The notes: generated by a model not told the origin, from the letters alone. Shown: positions 6,165 through 14,461, counted from the stretch's first letter. The stretch: DNA of 37,661 bases from Moryella indoligenes (GCF_030812885.1 NZ_JAUSTO010000017.1:1-37661); one strand, 5' to 3'. Numbers and translations: made by a program.

Positions 6165-7685
6165 ATGATTTATATTGATGGAAACCATTTGACAATTGAA
6201 GAGGTCGTAAGGGTTGCACGGAATCTGGAGCCAGTTGCGCTCAGCGAAGACGGTAAGAAGAATATCAAAATTTCCCGTGATATAGTTGAACGAAAAATCG
6301 CCGAAAAGCTGGTGGTATATGGTCTGAATACGGGATTTGGAAAATTTGCCAACATCGCGGTCTCAGATACAGATCTCGATACACTTCAGTACAATCTCAT
6401 CGTGTCCGATGCGGTCGGTATTGGAAATCCCTTTCCACAGGATGTGACACGCGCCATTATGCTGCTCAGAATGAATGCGCTTGCAAAGGGCTTTTCCGGT
6501 ATACGTCTTGAGACTGTTGAAGTCATGGCGGAGATGCTGAATAAGGGAGTACACCCGGTGATCCCCGAAAAGGGATCGGTCGGATCAAGCGGAGACCTCT
6601 GCCCGCTGGCACATATGGTGCTTCCGATGATTGGTCTCGGTGAAGCAGAGTATAAGGGAGAGGTTCTCCCGGGTGCGGAGGCAATGAAGGCTGCCGGTAT
6701 TCCGACTGTCACGCTGAAGGCAAAGGAAGGCCTGGCACTTATCAACGGAACCTGTGCAATGCTCGGCGTCGCCAGCCTCGCAGTTCATGATGCAGAGATT
6801 CTCATGAAGACGGCCGATATTTCTGCGGCACTCACAATCGATGCGCTTGGAGGCATTGTGGATCCCTACGATCCCAGAATTCAGATGGTCAGACCGCACA
6901 GCGGACAGATCGATGTCGCGGCAAACCTTCGTTCCCTGCTTCAGGAAAGCAAGCTGACAACTCATCAGGGCGAAGTGAGACTCCAGGATGCATATACTCT
7001 TCGCTGCATTCCGCAGATTCATGGCGGCAGCCGCATGGCCTTTGATTATGTAAAGACAGTTATCGAGACGGAGATCAACTCTGTGACAGATAACCCGCTG
7101 ATCTTCCCGGATAATGAGGACGTCTTCTCTGGAGGAAACTTCCACGGACAGCCGGTTGCAATCGCGATGGATACACTTGGTATTGCGATGGCGGAGTACG
7201 CGAACGTTGCTGAGAGAAGAATTGAGCGTCTGGTGAATCCGGCGCTGAGTGGACTTCCGGGCTTCCTCTGCGTGAAAGAAGGCCTGAACGATGGCTTTAT
7301 GGTTGCGCAGTACGCAGCTGCGGCTCTGGTGTCTGAGAATAAGATACTCGCACATCCGGCAAGTGTTGACAGCATCCCGACTTCTGCAAACCAGGAAGAC
7401 CACGTCAGCATGGGTACAATTGCAGCGCGTACAGCGGCTCAGATCATCAACAATGCGCAGCATGTACTGGCAATAGAGCTGATCTGTGCAGCACAGGCAG
7501 CCGATTTCAAGGGTGCTGAGAAGCTCGGCAAAGGCACACATGCAGCTTATGAGAGCGTTCGTTCTGAAGTAAGCTTTATGGAGACAGACAGAGAGCTGTA
7601 TATTGATCAGAGGAAGGCATTTAAGCTGGTTCAGGCTGGCACCATCCTGAAGAATGCAGAGGAGAAGAGCGGAGCGCTCGCTTAA
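6165..7685 (+). CDS. hutH: Histidine ammonia-lyase
   Basis: A 506-aa cytoplasmic enzyme that deaminates L-histidine to urocanate, first step of histidine degradation. The ATG at 6165 is chosen because AGGAGGG lies 5 bases upstream; an in-frame ATG at 6057 overlaps the promoter. Motifs: YGLNTGFG, GSVGSSGDL with the MIO tripeptide as Ser141-Ser142-Gly143 (first residue Ser instead of the more usual Ala), INGT, LQDAYTLRCIPQ, GGNFHGQP and TSANQEDHVSMG. At the position of the substrate-binding His (His83 in Pseudomonas, in LSHA) this protein has Asp82 (VSDAVG). It has a normal length. It lies downstream of the MIO-less paralogue and is probably switched on through the TCGAC repeats. Confidence 0.92.
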   Translation: MIYIDGNHLTIEEVVRVARNLEPVALSEDGKKNIKISRDIVERKIAEKLVVYGLNTGFGKFANIAVSDTDLDTLQYNLIVSDAVGIGNPFPQDVTRAIMLLRMNALAKGFSGIRLETVEVMAEMLNKGVHPVIPEKGSVGSSGDLCPLAHMVLPMIGLGEAEYKGEVLPGAEAMKAAGIPTVTLKAKEGLALINGTCAMLGVASLAVHDAEILMKTADISAALTIDALGGIVDPYDPRIQMVRPHSGQIDVAANLRSLLQESKLTTHQGEVRLQDAYTLRCIPQIHGGSRMAFDYVKTVIETEINSVTDNPLIFPDNEDVFSGGNFHGQPVAIAMDTLGIAMAEYANVAERRIERLVNPALSGLPGFLCVKEGLNDGFMVAQYAAAALVSENKILAHPASVDSIPTSANQEDHVSMGTIAARTAAQIINNAQHVLAIELICAAQAADFKGAEKLGKGTHAAYESVRSEVSFMETDRELYIDQRKAFKLVQAGTILKNAEEKSGALA

Positions 7686-7717
7686 GAAAGAGTTAGGGAA
7701 ACAGATAGACAGAAAAC

Positions 7718-7755
7718 AGAGAGCACCGGGGGTGATTTCCCCGGTGCTCTTTAGA
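7718..7755 (+). terminator. Terminator after hutH
   Basis: The stem GAGCACCGGGG/CCCCGGTGCTC with a short loop is followed by a brief T-run. It closes the hutH transcription unit. Confidence 0.85.
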
Positions 7756-7764
7756 CGTGGTGTG

Positions 7765-7998
7765 TCTGGCAGCGCACGTTTCTAACGGGTGAAAGTCCCG
7801 AATACGCGCAGGCAACAACGAAGTACAACAACGAAGTACATAGCGAAACAGTAAGGGTGCCACAAGCTTTTTACAGGCAAGTGATACAGCAACGTAATAG
7901 TGCTTCTCTTCAGCCTTTTTCGCAGGTAAGCTTTGAGGGGCGGATTCCAGATACAGACATGCTGTGCAGCATGAATAGGTACGATTCGGCCCTGTGAG
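7765..7998 (+). mobile_element. Remnant of a group II intron (no ORF)
   Basis: The stretch TAACGGGTGAAAGTCCCG (about 7783-7800), followed by AATACGCG and a purine-rich GAAGTACATAGCGAAACAGTAAGG-type continuation, resembles the domain I 5' region of bacterial group II introns. A TACGATTCGGCCCTGTG stretch near 7979-7995 resembles the end of domain V and start of VI. The middle, including any reverse-transcriptase ORF, is gone. A perfect 13-bp tandem duplication (7814-7826 and 7827-7839) lies inside. This is recognition by eye of conserved blocks; a covariance search is required. It is certainly non-coding and about 230 bases. Confidence 0.45.
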
Positions 7999-8000
7999 AA

Positions 8001-8048
8001 ACATAGAGACAGCGCGACATGAAAGAGAATGTCGCGCTGTCTCTATGT
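8001..8048. terminator. 20-bp perfect inverted repeat, probable terminator of the yuiF-like gene
   Basis: The arms 8001-8020 and 8029-8048 are perfect reverse complements around an 8-base loop GAAAGAGA. It lies 42 bases past the stop of the minus-strand transporter, between convergent genes. T-tracts on either side are weak, so it may be a terminator or an mRNA-stabilising hairpin. Confidence 0.6.
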
Positions 8049-8090
8049 AAAAACTGTGCTTTTGATTTCTGAAAAGTTGTTTAAGTGCTC

Positions 8091-9398
8091 TTAGAGTATC
8101 ATGCCACCGATAAATCCGGCGATTGCAAGCGGAATGTTGTAGAAAAGGAAGGTCGGCACGCAGGTGTCCCAGATATGGTCGTGCTGTCCATCGGCATTGA
8201 ATCCCGCTGTAGGTCCAAGTGTACTGTCGGATGCCGGAGAACCAGCATCTCCGAGAGCTGCTGCACAGGCGATCAGGCAGGCAGTGGCTCCGGGGCTCAT
8301 TCCCATGCGAGAGCACATCGGAACGTACAGGAGAGCAATAACCGGGATAGTTCCAAACGAAGTACCGATCCCCATGGTGATCAGGAGACCGATCAGGATC
8401 AGAACGATGACCAAGGCAACGCGGCTGGTGCCGAGGATAGCCATGGCGGCCTCAATCAGAGCGTCAACTGCGCCGGTATTTTTGACGACGTTTGCGTATC
8501 CGCCGGCAACCAGCATGACGAAGGAGACCATACCCATCAGCTTGATGCCTTCTGCGACGGTGGAGTCGGAATCCTTCAGCTTTACAGCGCCACCCAGAAC
8601 CATAATGACGATACCGAGCAGTGCGCCGAGCGGCATGGAATCCCAGTAGAGCTGTCCGAATAAGACAGATGCGATGGCCACAAGAGTGACGATGTGATCT
8701 TTATTGATCTTTAGATCCTCCTGCTTGATCTCAAACTGGGAGAGATTAATGTCCTTATAGTCACGCGGACGACTGTAGAAGATCCAGCAGCAGATCAGGC
8801 CTACCAGCATGCCGCCCAGAAGAATGATGGTGTTCGGCCATACTTCTCCCAGAGTCATAGGCATTCCGTTCTCGGTCATATTGTCGGCGACGATACCCTG
8901 GAAGATGACACCGTAGCCAATCGGAATACTGATATAGGGAGCGATCAGTCCAAACTCCATGACAGAGGCAGCCTGACGTCTGTCCATGTGGAGTGCGTTC
9001 ATCATAATAAGAAGCGGTGGAACCAGAATCGGAATGAAAGCAATATGAACCGGAATGATTGTGCCGGATATGATAGCGCAGATCACGAAGGTTACAAGCA
9101 GCACCCATTTTCTCCCCTGTACCATGGAAGCTACTTTTTTGGAGAGCATATCAGCAAGTCCGGTTGCAGAAATTGCCGCTGCAAAAGTTCCGAGCAGAAG
9201 ATATGCAAGAGCATTGGTTCCGTTTCCGTTCAGTCCTCCGATGATAAAGCTCATGATATCACCGAGCCCCATTCCAGCAGAAATGCCGGCCACCATGGCG
9301 GCGATAATGAGGGAAATGATAACATTCAGCTTTAAGAGGCACAGCGCACACATAACAATAACTGACAGTGTTACTGGATTGGTAAGAATACTTAACAT
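8091..9398 (-). CDS. yuiF: YuiF-type transporter (probable histidine permease)
   Basis: A 435-aa polytopic inner-membrane protein of the Na+/H+ antiporter-like (NhaC/ArsB superfamily) group. Bacillus YuiF-like relatives in histidine loci are annotated as histidine permeases. The hydrophobic profile suggests about 11-12 helices. A re-entrant motif MGIGTSFGTIPVIALLY and the C-terminal LGDAGSPASDSTLGPTAGFNADGQHDHIWDTC are typical of the family. The ATG at 9398 is chosen because GAAAGGAAG lies just upstream; the longer frame to 9449 has no ribosome binding site. It is divergent from hutU across a 431-base control region. The substrate is inferred from context: uptake of histidine for the Hut enzymes. 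Confidence 0.8.
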   Translation of the reverse strand: MLSILTNPVTLSVIVMCALCLLKLNVIISLIIAAMVAGISAGMGLGDIMSFIIGGLNGNGTNALAYLLLGTFAAAISATGLADMLSKKVASMVQGRKWVLLVTFVICAIISGTIIPVHIAFIPILVPPLLIMMNALHMDRRQAASVMEFGLIAPYISIPIGYGVIFQGIVADNMTENGMPMTLGEVWPNTIILLGGMLVGLICCWIFYSRPRDYKDINLSQFEIKQEDLKINKDHIVTLVAIASVLFGQLYWDSMPLGALLGIVIMVLGGAVKLKDSDSTVAEGIKLMGMVSFVMLVAGGYANVVKNTGAVDALIEAAMAILGTSRVALVIVLILIGLLITMGIGTSFGTIPVIALLYVPMCSRMGMSPGATACLIACAAALGDAGSPASDSTLGPTAGFNADGQHDHIWDTCVPTFLFYNIPLAIAGFIGGMIL

Positions 9399-9829
9399 AA
9401 TGTTCTTCTTCCTTTCATTAAAAAGGTATTCTGTTTTGATGCAGTTCAATTAACTCGCAGTTTAATCAAATGCGGTGTAACAGAATGTGAAGCTATGAAT
9501 CTGATACGACGAAGTGATAATACAGTAAAGCGCTTGACGATAACTAATACCAATGGGAATTGGAATGACAGGTGTTACTGGTAACTATATATAAAGTAAG
9601 AACAGTGTACACCAATAACAACGATAAAATGACGAAAAGACGAAAAGAAGAAAATATATAATTTGTTAAAATAGTCGATTTTATCGACAGTGTATCGACT
9701 GCTCCCATATATACTCAAGGCATATCAATTGCAACACAGGTAACACGGTATGCGAAGTACCAATGGGGAACAGTAACACAAGTAATACGGCAACAGTCAA
9801 ATATTATTATTTTATGGAGGTGCTTAGTT
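9399..9829. promoter_or_regulatory. Divergent yuiF/hutU control region with SARP-type boxes
   Basis: A 431-base intergenic region. On the plus strand heptamers TCGACAG (9684-9690) and TCGACTG (9695-9701) are 11 bp apart. Eight bases later comes TATACT (9710-9715), exactly the arrangement found at hutH. A TCGAT at 9675-9679 may be a further half-site. GTTAC-TG-GTAAC (9574-9585) is a palindrome. TGTCATTCC on the minus strand (9562-9570) matches the two copies in front of hutH. ACCAATGGG occurs twice (about 9549 and 9757). The hutU ribosome binding site TGGAGGTG lies near 9814-9821. Confidence 0.65.
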
Positions 9830-11587
9830 ATGTCAATGAATGGTGGAAATATGTATCCCGCAAAGGCTGGAAAGCCGGAGATCTATTATTCTGTCAAAGC
9901 ACAGAGAGGCAAAACCCTGCGCTGCAAGGGCTGGAAGCAGGAGACAATCCTCCGTATGCTTGAGAATAATATGGAAAACGCTGAGATTCCGGAGCAGCTC
10001 ATCATCTACGGCGGCAACGGAAAGTGCGCGAGAAACTGGGAGTCCTATCACGCAATCGTTGAGTCTCTGAAGAACCTTGAGAACGACGAGACCCTGGTTG
10101 TTCAGTCCGGAATGCCGGTTGCTGTCTTCCACACCAACAAGCTTGCTCCGCGTGTGGTTATGGCCACCACGAACATCATGAAGGCTACCTGGGAGCGCTT
10201 CTATGATCTTCAGGACAAGAACCTCACAATCTTTGCTCAGTACACAGCTGCTCCGTGGGAGTACATCGGAACTCAGGGCGTTATCGAGGGAACCTATGAG
10301 ACCCTGAGCGCCATCACCATTAAGAAGGGCTGGAGCAACGACATGCACGGCAAGATCTTCCTGACTGCAGGAGCAGGCGGCATGGGTGGAAACCAGACCT
10401 GGGCTGGAAAGATGCACGGCGCGACCGTTATCCTTGTCGATGCTGATGAGAGAGTTATCAAGAGAAGAATTGAGAAGAACTACATGGATATCATGGTGAG
10501 ATCTCTGGACGAGGCAATCGCGATTGCGAAGGAGCACGTCGAGAAGGATGATCCGATCTCCATCGGTGTTGTTGGAAACGCTGCTGATGTCTATGAGGAA
10601 GCTCTTGCGAAGAACTTCATTCCGGATGTTGTCACCGAGATGACTCCCTGCCATGACCCGATCTCCTACATTCCGTCCGGATATACCGGTGAGGAAGCTG
10701 ACAAGTTCAGAGGTGAGGACAGAGAGGCTTATCTGCAGGCTGCTCGTGAGACGATGAAGCGTCAGCTCAGAGCTATGATCGAGTTCAAGAAGCGCGGAAC
10801 AGAGGCATTTGAGTACGGCACCAGTATTCGTAAGGAGTGCATGGACGCAGGAATGCCGCCGGAGGAGGCGAAGCAGATCGAGGGCTTCGTAGCAGCATAT
10901 ATCCGTCCGCTGTTCTGCGAAGGCAGAGGACCTTTCCGCTGGACCTGCACCTCTGGTGAGGCGTCTGATCTCGCTCGTCTGGATGATCTTGCACTTGAGA
11001 TCTGCAAGGGCGATAAGCTTGTCGAGAACTGGATCAACCTTGCGAGAAAGCACCTTCCGATCGAGGCTCTGCCGGCACGTATCTGCTACATGGGCTTCGG
11101 AGAGAGAAGAAGATTTGGTCTTGCAGTCAATGAGCTCATCAAGAAGGGTGAGATTCAGGGACCGGTTGCGTTCTCCAGAGATAACCTTGACTCTGGTTCT
11201 ATCGTGAACCCGACCTTCGAGTCTGAGAATATGCCTGATGGCGGCGACTACATCTCTGACTGGCCCTACCTGAATGGTCTTCTGAACTGCGCAGCAGGCT
11301 GCGACCTGATCGCGATCCAGGAGAACTACTCCATGGGTGAGGCGGTTCACACCGGTGTTACCATGATCGCTGATGGCTCCGAGGAGGCTGATGTGAGACT
11401 GGACGCTGCACTGACTGTTGACTCCGGTATCGGTGTTGTGCGTCACGCACAGGCTGGGTATCAGTCCGCTAAGGATGTCTGCAACGGCAAGGGTAAGATT
11501 GCAGGCGGCGAAGGCATCAAGATTCCGCTCTGGTGGGAGCCGGCGGACAAGGTTACCTTTGCTCCGGAGGGTGAGTACGTAAGATAA
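9830..11587 (+). CDS. hutU: Urocanate hydratase (divergent)
   Basis: A 585-aa urocanase homologue that would convert urocanate to imidazolonepropionate using tightly bound NAD+ as electrophile. Visible motifs are YGGNGKCARNWESY, the Rossmann-type TAGAGGMGGNQ (canonical), and LPARICYMGFG with Cys419 equivalent to the essential Cys410 of Pseudomonas. DNLDSGSIVNP and SDWPYLNGLLN are also clear. It departs from the classical signature: FQGLPARICW reads IEALPARICY, and the HHGGGVG loop before the C terminus is replaced by IQENYSMGEAVHTG. Flanking hutH, hutI and formimino genes make the function likely. The start follows GGAGGTG. It is the first gene of a five-gene run to ftcD. Confidence 0.85.
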   Translation: MSMNGGNMYPAKAGKPEIYYSVKAQRGKTLRCKGWKQETILRMLENNMENAEIPEQLIIYGGNGKCARNWESYHAIVESLKNLENDETLVVQSGMPVAVFHTNKLAPRVVMATTNIMKATWERFYDLQDKNLTIFAQYTAAPWEYIGTQGVIEGTYETLSAITIKKGWSNDMHGKIFLTAGAGGMGGNQTWAGKMHGATVILVDADERVIKRRIEKNYMDIMVRSLDEAIAIAKEHVEKDDPISIGVVGNAADVYEEALAKNFIPDVVTEMTPCHDPISYIPSGYTGEEADKFRGEDREAYLQAARETMKRQLRAMIEFKKRGTEAFEYGTSIRKECMDAGMPPEEAKQIEGFVAAYIRPLFCEGRGPFRWTCTSGEASDLARLDDLALEICKGDKLVENWINLARKHLPIEALPARICYMGFGERRRFGLAVNELIKKGEIQGPVAFSRDNLDSGSIVNPTFESENMPDGGDYISDWPYLNGLLNCAAGCDLIAIQENYSMGEAVHTGVTMIADGSEEADVRLDAALTVDSGIGVVRHAQAGYQSAKDVCNGKGKIAGGEGIKIPLWWEPADKVTFAPEGEYVR

Positions 11588-11617
11588 GTTTCAGCTGAAA
11601 GTAAAGTCTGTTTATAA

Positions 11618-11664
11618 GAAGGATCAGGGAAGACGCAGAAAGCCTCTGTGCTTTCCTGATCCTT
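11618..11664 (+). terminator. Intercistronic hairpin between hutU and hutI
   Basis: AAGGATCAGG pairs with CCTGATCCTT across a 20-odd-base middle that itself pairs (CAGA/TCTG), followed by a short TTCCCT stretch. It may be a leaky terminator reducing downstream expression or an mRNA-stability element. Confidence 0.65.
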
Positions 11665-11689
11665 TCCCTGTATAGAGAGGGGAATTTGT

Positions 11690-12919
11690 ATGGGTAAAAA
11701 ATTACTGATCAGAAATGCCAAGCAGCTTCTGACCATGCAGGGGGATCAAAACTTTGACATAGGTCTTAAGGAGCATGCTTCTATTCTGATCTCAGACGGT
11801 GTGATAGAGCGCATCGGGAAAAATGAAGACTTCATAGATCTGAAGGCCGGAGCAGATCTGGAGATCATAGATGCCAGCGACAAGATTGTTATGCCTGGAT
11901 TTGTGGACTGCCACAGCCATGTGACCTTTGGCGGATCGCGCGTACAGGCCTATGCAGCTGGCATGGACAGCGACGATCCGGATATTCTGGTAAAGAAGGG
12001 CATACCTTTCGGTATTTATGCGTCTGTTAACATGACCACAGGTATTTCCCGCGAGGCACTGAAGTCGCAGACGAAAAAGCGTCTTCAGAATATGTTTTTG
12101 AACGGAACCACTACAATTGAGGCGAAGAGCGGCTATGGTCTCACCACAGAAGCAGAACTCACTATGCTCCGCATTAACAGGGAGCTGGATGAAGAGCTGC
12201 CGCTGGATATCTACTCAACCTTCCTGGGCGCACACGGGTGGACTGAGGGGATGCCGAAGGAGAAGTATATTGACCTCCTCTGCAAGGAAATGATCCCCAT
12301 GGTTGCGGAGGAGAAACTTGCAATCAGCGATGATGTGTGGTGCGATGAGGGGCATTATACAGCAAAGGAATCGGAGATTATCTTAGCCTGCGGTCTGAAC
12401 TATGGTCTGAATGCGAGAATTCACACGGATGCTTATTCCTATATTGGAGGCTCAGATCTGGCGGCAGATATGAAGATGCTGTCAGCAGATCATCTGAACT
12501 TTACGCCGGAGTCGGTGTATCCAAAATTGATTGAGGCGGGTGTCAATGGCGTGCTTCTGGTGGGTACGGATTTCGCGGTGAAGCATCCGCGGCAGGTGAA
12601 TGCGAGGCCTATGCTGGATCTTGGCATGAATATCGGTCTTGCTACGAACTGCTGCCCGGGCTGCTGGTGCGAATCTATGCTTTTTATTCTGATTCTGGCG
12701 TGCAGAGAGCATAAATTCAGTGCGGCAGAGGCGCTGCGTGCTTCGACTGCCGGGGCTGCAAGAGCTATGGGGCTCAGTGACCGCGGCGTACTGGAGGAAG
12801 GAAAGCTGGCAGATATTCTCATCATGGATATGGATGTGTATGAAGATATTATTTATAAGTATGGAGTAAACCCAATCGAGACGATCATTAAAAATGGAAA
12901 GGTTGCCTGGAGAAAGTAA
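11690..12919 (+). CDS. hutI: Imidazolonepropionase
   Basis: A 409-aa amidohydrolase-superfamily enzyme that opens the imidazolone ring to give formiminoglutamate. A beta-sandwich N terminus is followed by the metal-binding VDCHSHVTFGGSR (His75, His77). EAKSGYGLT, IHTDAYSYIGGSD with a metal-ligand His, SADHLNF and GTDFAVKHP with the catalytic Asp complete the site. Length is typical (about 400-420). It ends in TAATG overlapping the next gene's start, so the two are translationally coupled. The start follows AGAGAGGGGAA with normal spacing. Confidence 0.93.
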   Translation: MGKKLLIRNAKQLLTMQGDQNFDIGLKEHASILISDGVIERIGKNEDFIDLKAGADLEIIDASDKIVMPGFVDCHSHVTFGGSRVQAYAAGMDSDDPDILVKKGIPFGIYASVNMTTGISREALKSQTKKRLQNMFLNGTTTIEAKSGYGLTTEAELTMLRINRELDEELPLDIYSTFLGAHGWTEGMPKEKYIDLLCKEMIPMVAEEKLAISDDVWCDEGHYTAKESEIILACGLNYGLNARIHTDAYSYIGGSDLAADMKMLSADHLNFTPESVYPKLIEAGVNGVLLVGTDFAVKHPRQVNARPMLDLGMNIGLATNCCPGCWCESMLFILILACREHKFSAAEALRASTAGAARAMGLSDRGVLEEGKLADILIMDMDVYEDIIYKYGVNPIETIIKNGKVAWRK

Positions 12920-13491
12920 TGATGAAGACAGAAATTATTAATGAAGTAATTGATTCCAATAATTTTGAGGTGGGTGGCGGTGCAGCTTCTGCACTTGCCG
13001 GTGCTATGGCGGCAGGTATGCTTGCGCTGGTTGCGCGTCTCTCCCTGAAGAAGCCTGTTGGCCTGACCGAGGATGAGTACAATGAAATTATAGCGGAGGC
13101 AGATCAGCTGAGCATCTCTCTGGTAGATGGCGCAAATAATGATGCGGCAGCATTCAGATTGATTAAGGCTGCTTATGCGAAGCCGAAGCAGACAGAGGAA
13201 GAGAAGAAGGCGAGAACTCTTGCAATTCGCGAGGCGGGGTACCAGGCAGCATTGGTTCCGAAGAACAATGGTTATCTGGATAAGCGTGTTTATGAGTTGG
13301 CCTGCAAGCTGGAGGGAGCATCCAACCCGGCATGCTACTCTGATTTGATGAGCGCAAAGTTCCTGGCGAGCGCCGGCGTGCGTGGCTGTGCATTGAATAT
13401 CAATGCAAACCTGAGTATGATCAAGAACCCCGAGCGCGTCGAGGAGATGGAGCGCGCCATGAAGGAATTAAACGAGGCCGTACAGGCATAA
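12919..13491 (+). CDS. Formiminotetrahydrofolate cyclodeaminase-type protein
   Basis: A 190-aa, all-helical protein of the FTCD_C (cyclodeaminase/cyclohydrolase) family, equivalent to the C-terminal half of mammalian FTCD. The family's PGGG-SVAALSGA entry motif appears as VGGGAASALAGAMAAGM near residue 18. The conserved helices with NDAAAF and NPACYSDL follow. It should turn 5-formimino-THF into 5,10-methenyl-THF and ammonia. The start overlaps the hutI stop; a second ATG follows immediately (12922). The transferase half is a separate gene 12 bases downstream, so the bifunctional enzyme is split with the domains in reversed order. Confidence 0.88.
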   Translation: MMKTEIINEVIDSNNFEVGGGAASALAGAMAAGMLALVARLSLKKPVGLTEDEYNEIIAEADQLSISLVDGANNDAAAFRLIKAAYAKPKQTEEEKKARTLAIREAGYQAALVPKNNGYLDKRVYELACKLEGASNPACYSDLMSAKFLASAGVRGCALNINANLSMIKNPERVEEMERAMKELNEAVQA

Positions 13492-13502
13492 GGAGGAGAG
13501 AG

Positions 13503-14381
13503 ATGGGTGTGTTACTTGCAGAGGTCAATATCAGTGAAGGAAAGAATATGGAGCTCATTGAGGCAGTAAAGGCCAGTATCTTTGCGGGCGAGCCGGTTGA
13601 GCTTATGGATATGAATTCTAATGAGGATCATAACCGCACAGTTTTTACCTATAAGGGAGCTCCGGAGGCTGTTCTTGAGGCGACAAAGCGGCTTGCAGCG
13701 AAAGCTATTGAGCTGATTGATATGCGTACCCATAAGGGAAGCCATCCCAGAATGGGCGCAGTTGATGTGGTTCCTTTTATTCCGGTTAAGGACGTCAGTA
13801 TTGAAGAGGCACTTGTCATTGCCAGAAAATTTGGCGCTTATCTGGGCAATGAGCTCGGCGTTCCGGTTTACTATTACGAGGAAGCTGCGGAGCAGGAGTA
13901 CAGAAAGACTCTGCCGAAGATCCGCAAGGGAGAGTATGAGGGCCTTGAGGAGAAGATGCAGCTGCCGGAGTGGAAGCCAGATGAGGGGCCGGAGAGTTTT
14001 AACGCGAAGAGTGGTGCGACTGTGACAGGTGTTCGCTTCCCGCTAGTTGCATTTAACGTAAATCTTGACACAGATGATCTCTCCATCGCGAAGAAAATAG
14101 TGAAGGCTGTTCGCGCTGCAACTGGTGGTTATCAGTGCGTGCGCGCAATTGCGCTTCCGCTTATTGATCGCGGCATCGTTCAGGTATCTATGAATCTGAT
14201 CAATTACGAGAAGACTCCGATTCACAGAGTGTTTGAGACGATCAAGTCTGAGGCTTCTCAGTATGGCGTTCTGGTGAAGGACTGTGAACTCGTGGGTCCG
14301 GTTCCGGTCTATGCGCTGGAGAGTGTATTGAAATTTTACTTAAGAGTGCATGAGTTCTCGATGGATCAGCTTTATTATTAA
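13503..14381 (+). CDS. ftcD: Glutamate formimidoyltransferase
   Basis: A 292-aa protein equivalent to the N-terminal transferase half of FTCD. It moves the formimino group from formiminoglutamate to tetrahydrofolate, releasing glutamate. The catalytic-site segment DMRTHKGSHPRMGAVDVVPF is complete, with His81 matching the family's catalytic histidine. The N terminus EVNISEG and the mid-region AFNVNLDT are also diagnostic. The start follows AAGGAGGAGAG. It is the last gene of the hutU-hutI-cyclodeaminase-ftcD run and ends before a strong bidirectional hairpin. Confidence 0.93.
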   Translation: MGVLLAEVNISEGKNMELIEAVKASIFAGEPVELMDMNSNEDHNRTVFTYKGAPEAVLEATKRLAAKAIELIDMRTHKGSHPRMGAVDVVPFIPVKDVSIEEALVIARKFGAYLGNELGVPVYYYEEAAEQEYRKTLPKIRKGEYEGLEEKMQLPEWKPDEGPESFNAKSGATVTGVRFPLVAFNVNLDTDDLSIAKKIVKAVRAATGGYQCVRAIALPLIDRGIVQVSMNLINYEKTPIHRVFETIKSEASQYGVLVKDCELVGPVPVYALESVLKFYLRVHEFSMDQLYY

Positions 14382-14417
14382 TGCGATAACAGATTAGTAA
14401 GAAAGAATAATGAAACA

Positions 14418-14461
14418 GGCAGACCGGCGCGCATATACAGTGGCGTGCCGGTCTGTTTGTT
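14418..14461. terminator. Bidirectional terminator between ftcD and the SARP-like regulator
   Basis: CAGACCGGC (14420-14428) pairs with GCCGGTCTG (14447-14455), followed by TTTGTT on the plus strand and with an A-rich left flank that gives T on the minus strand. It sits between convergent genes. Confidence 0.8.

Noticed and set aside
7693..8316. Minus-strand frame of 207 codons over the region between hutH and yuiF
   Set aside because: It covers the intron remnant, the terminators and the end of yuiF in another frame, and its residues resemble no protein.
9640..9660. Phase-variable homopolymer or simple repeat in the hutU control region
   Set aside because: GACGAAAA is repeated only twice with an A-rich continuation; too short for slippage.
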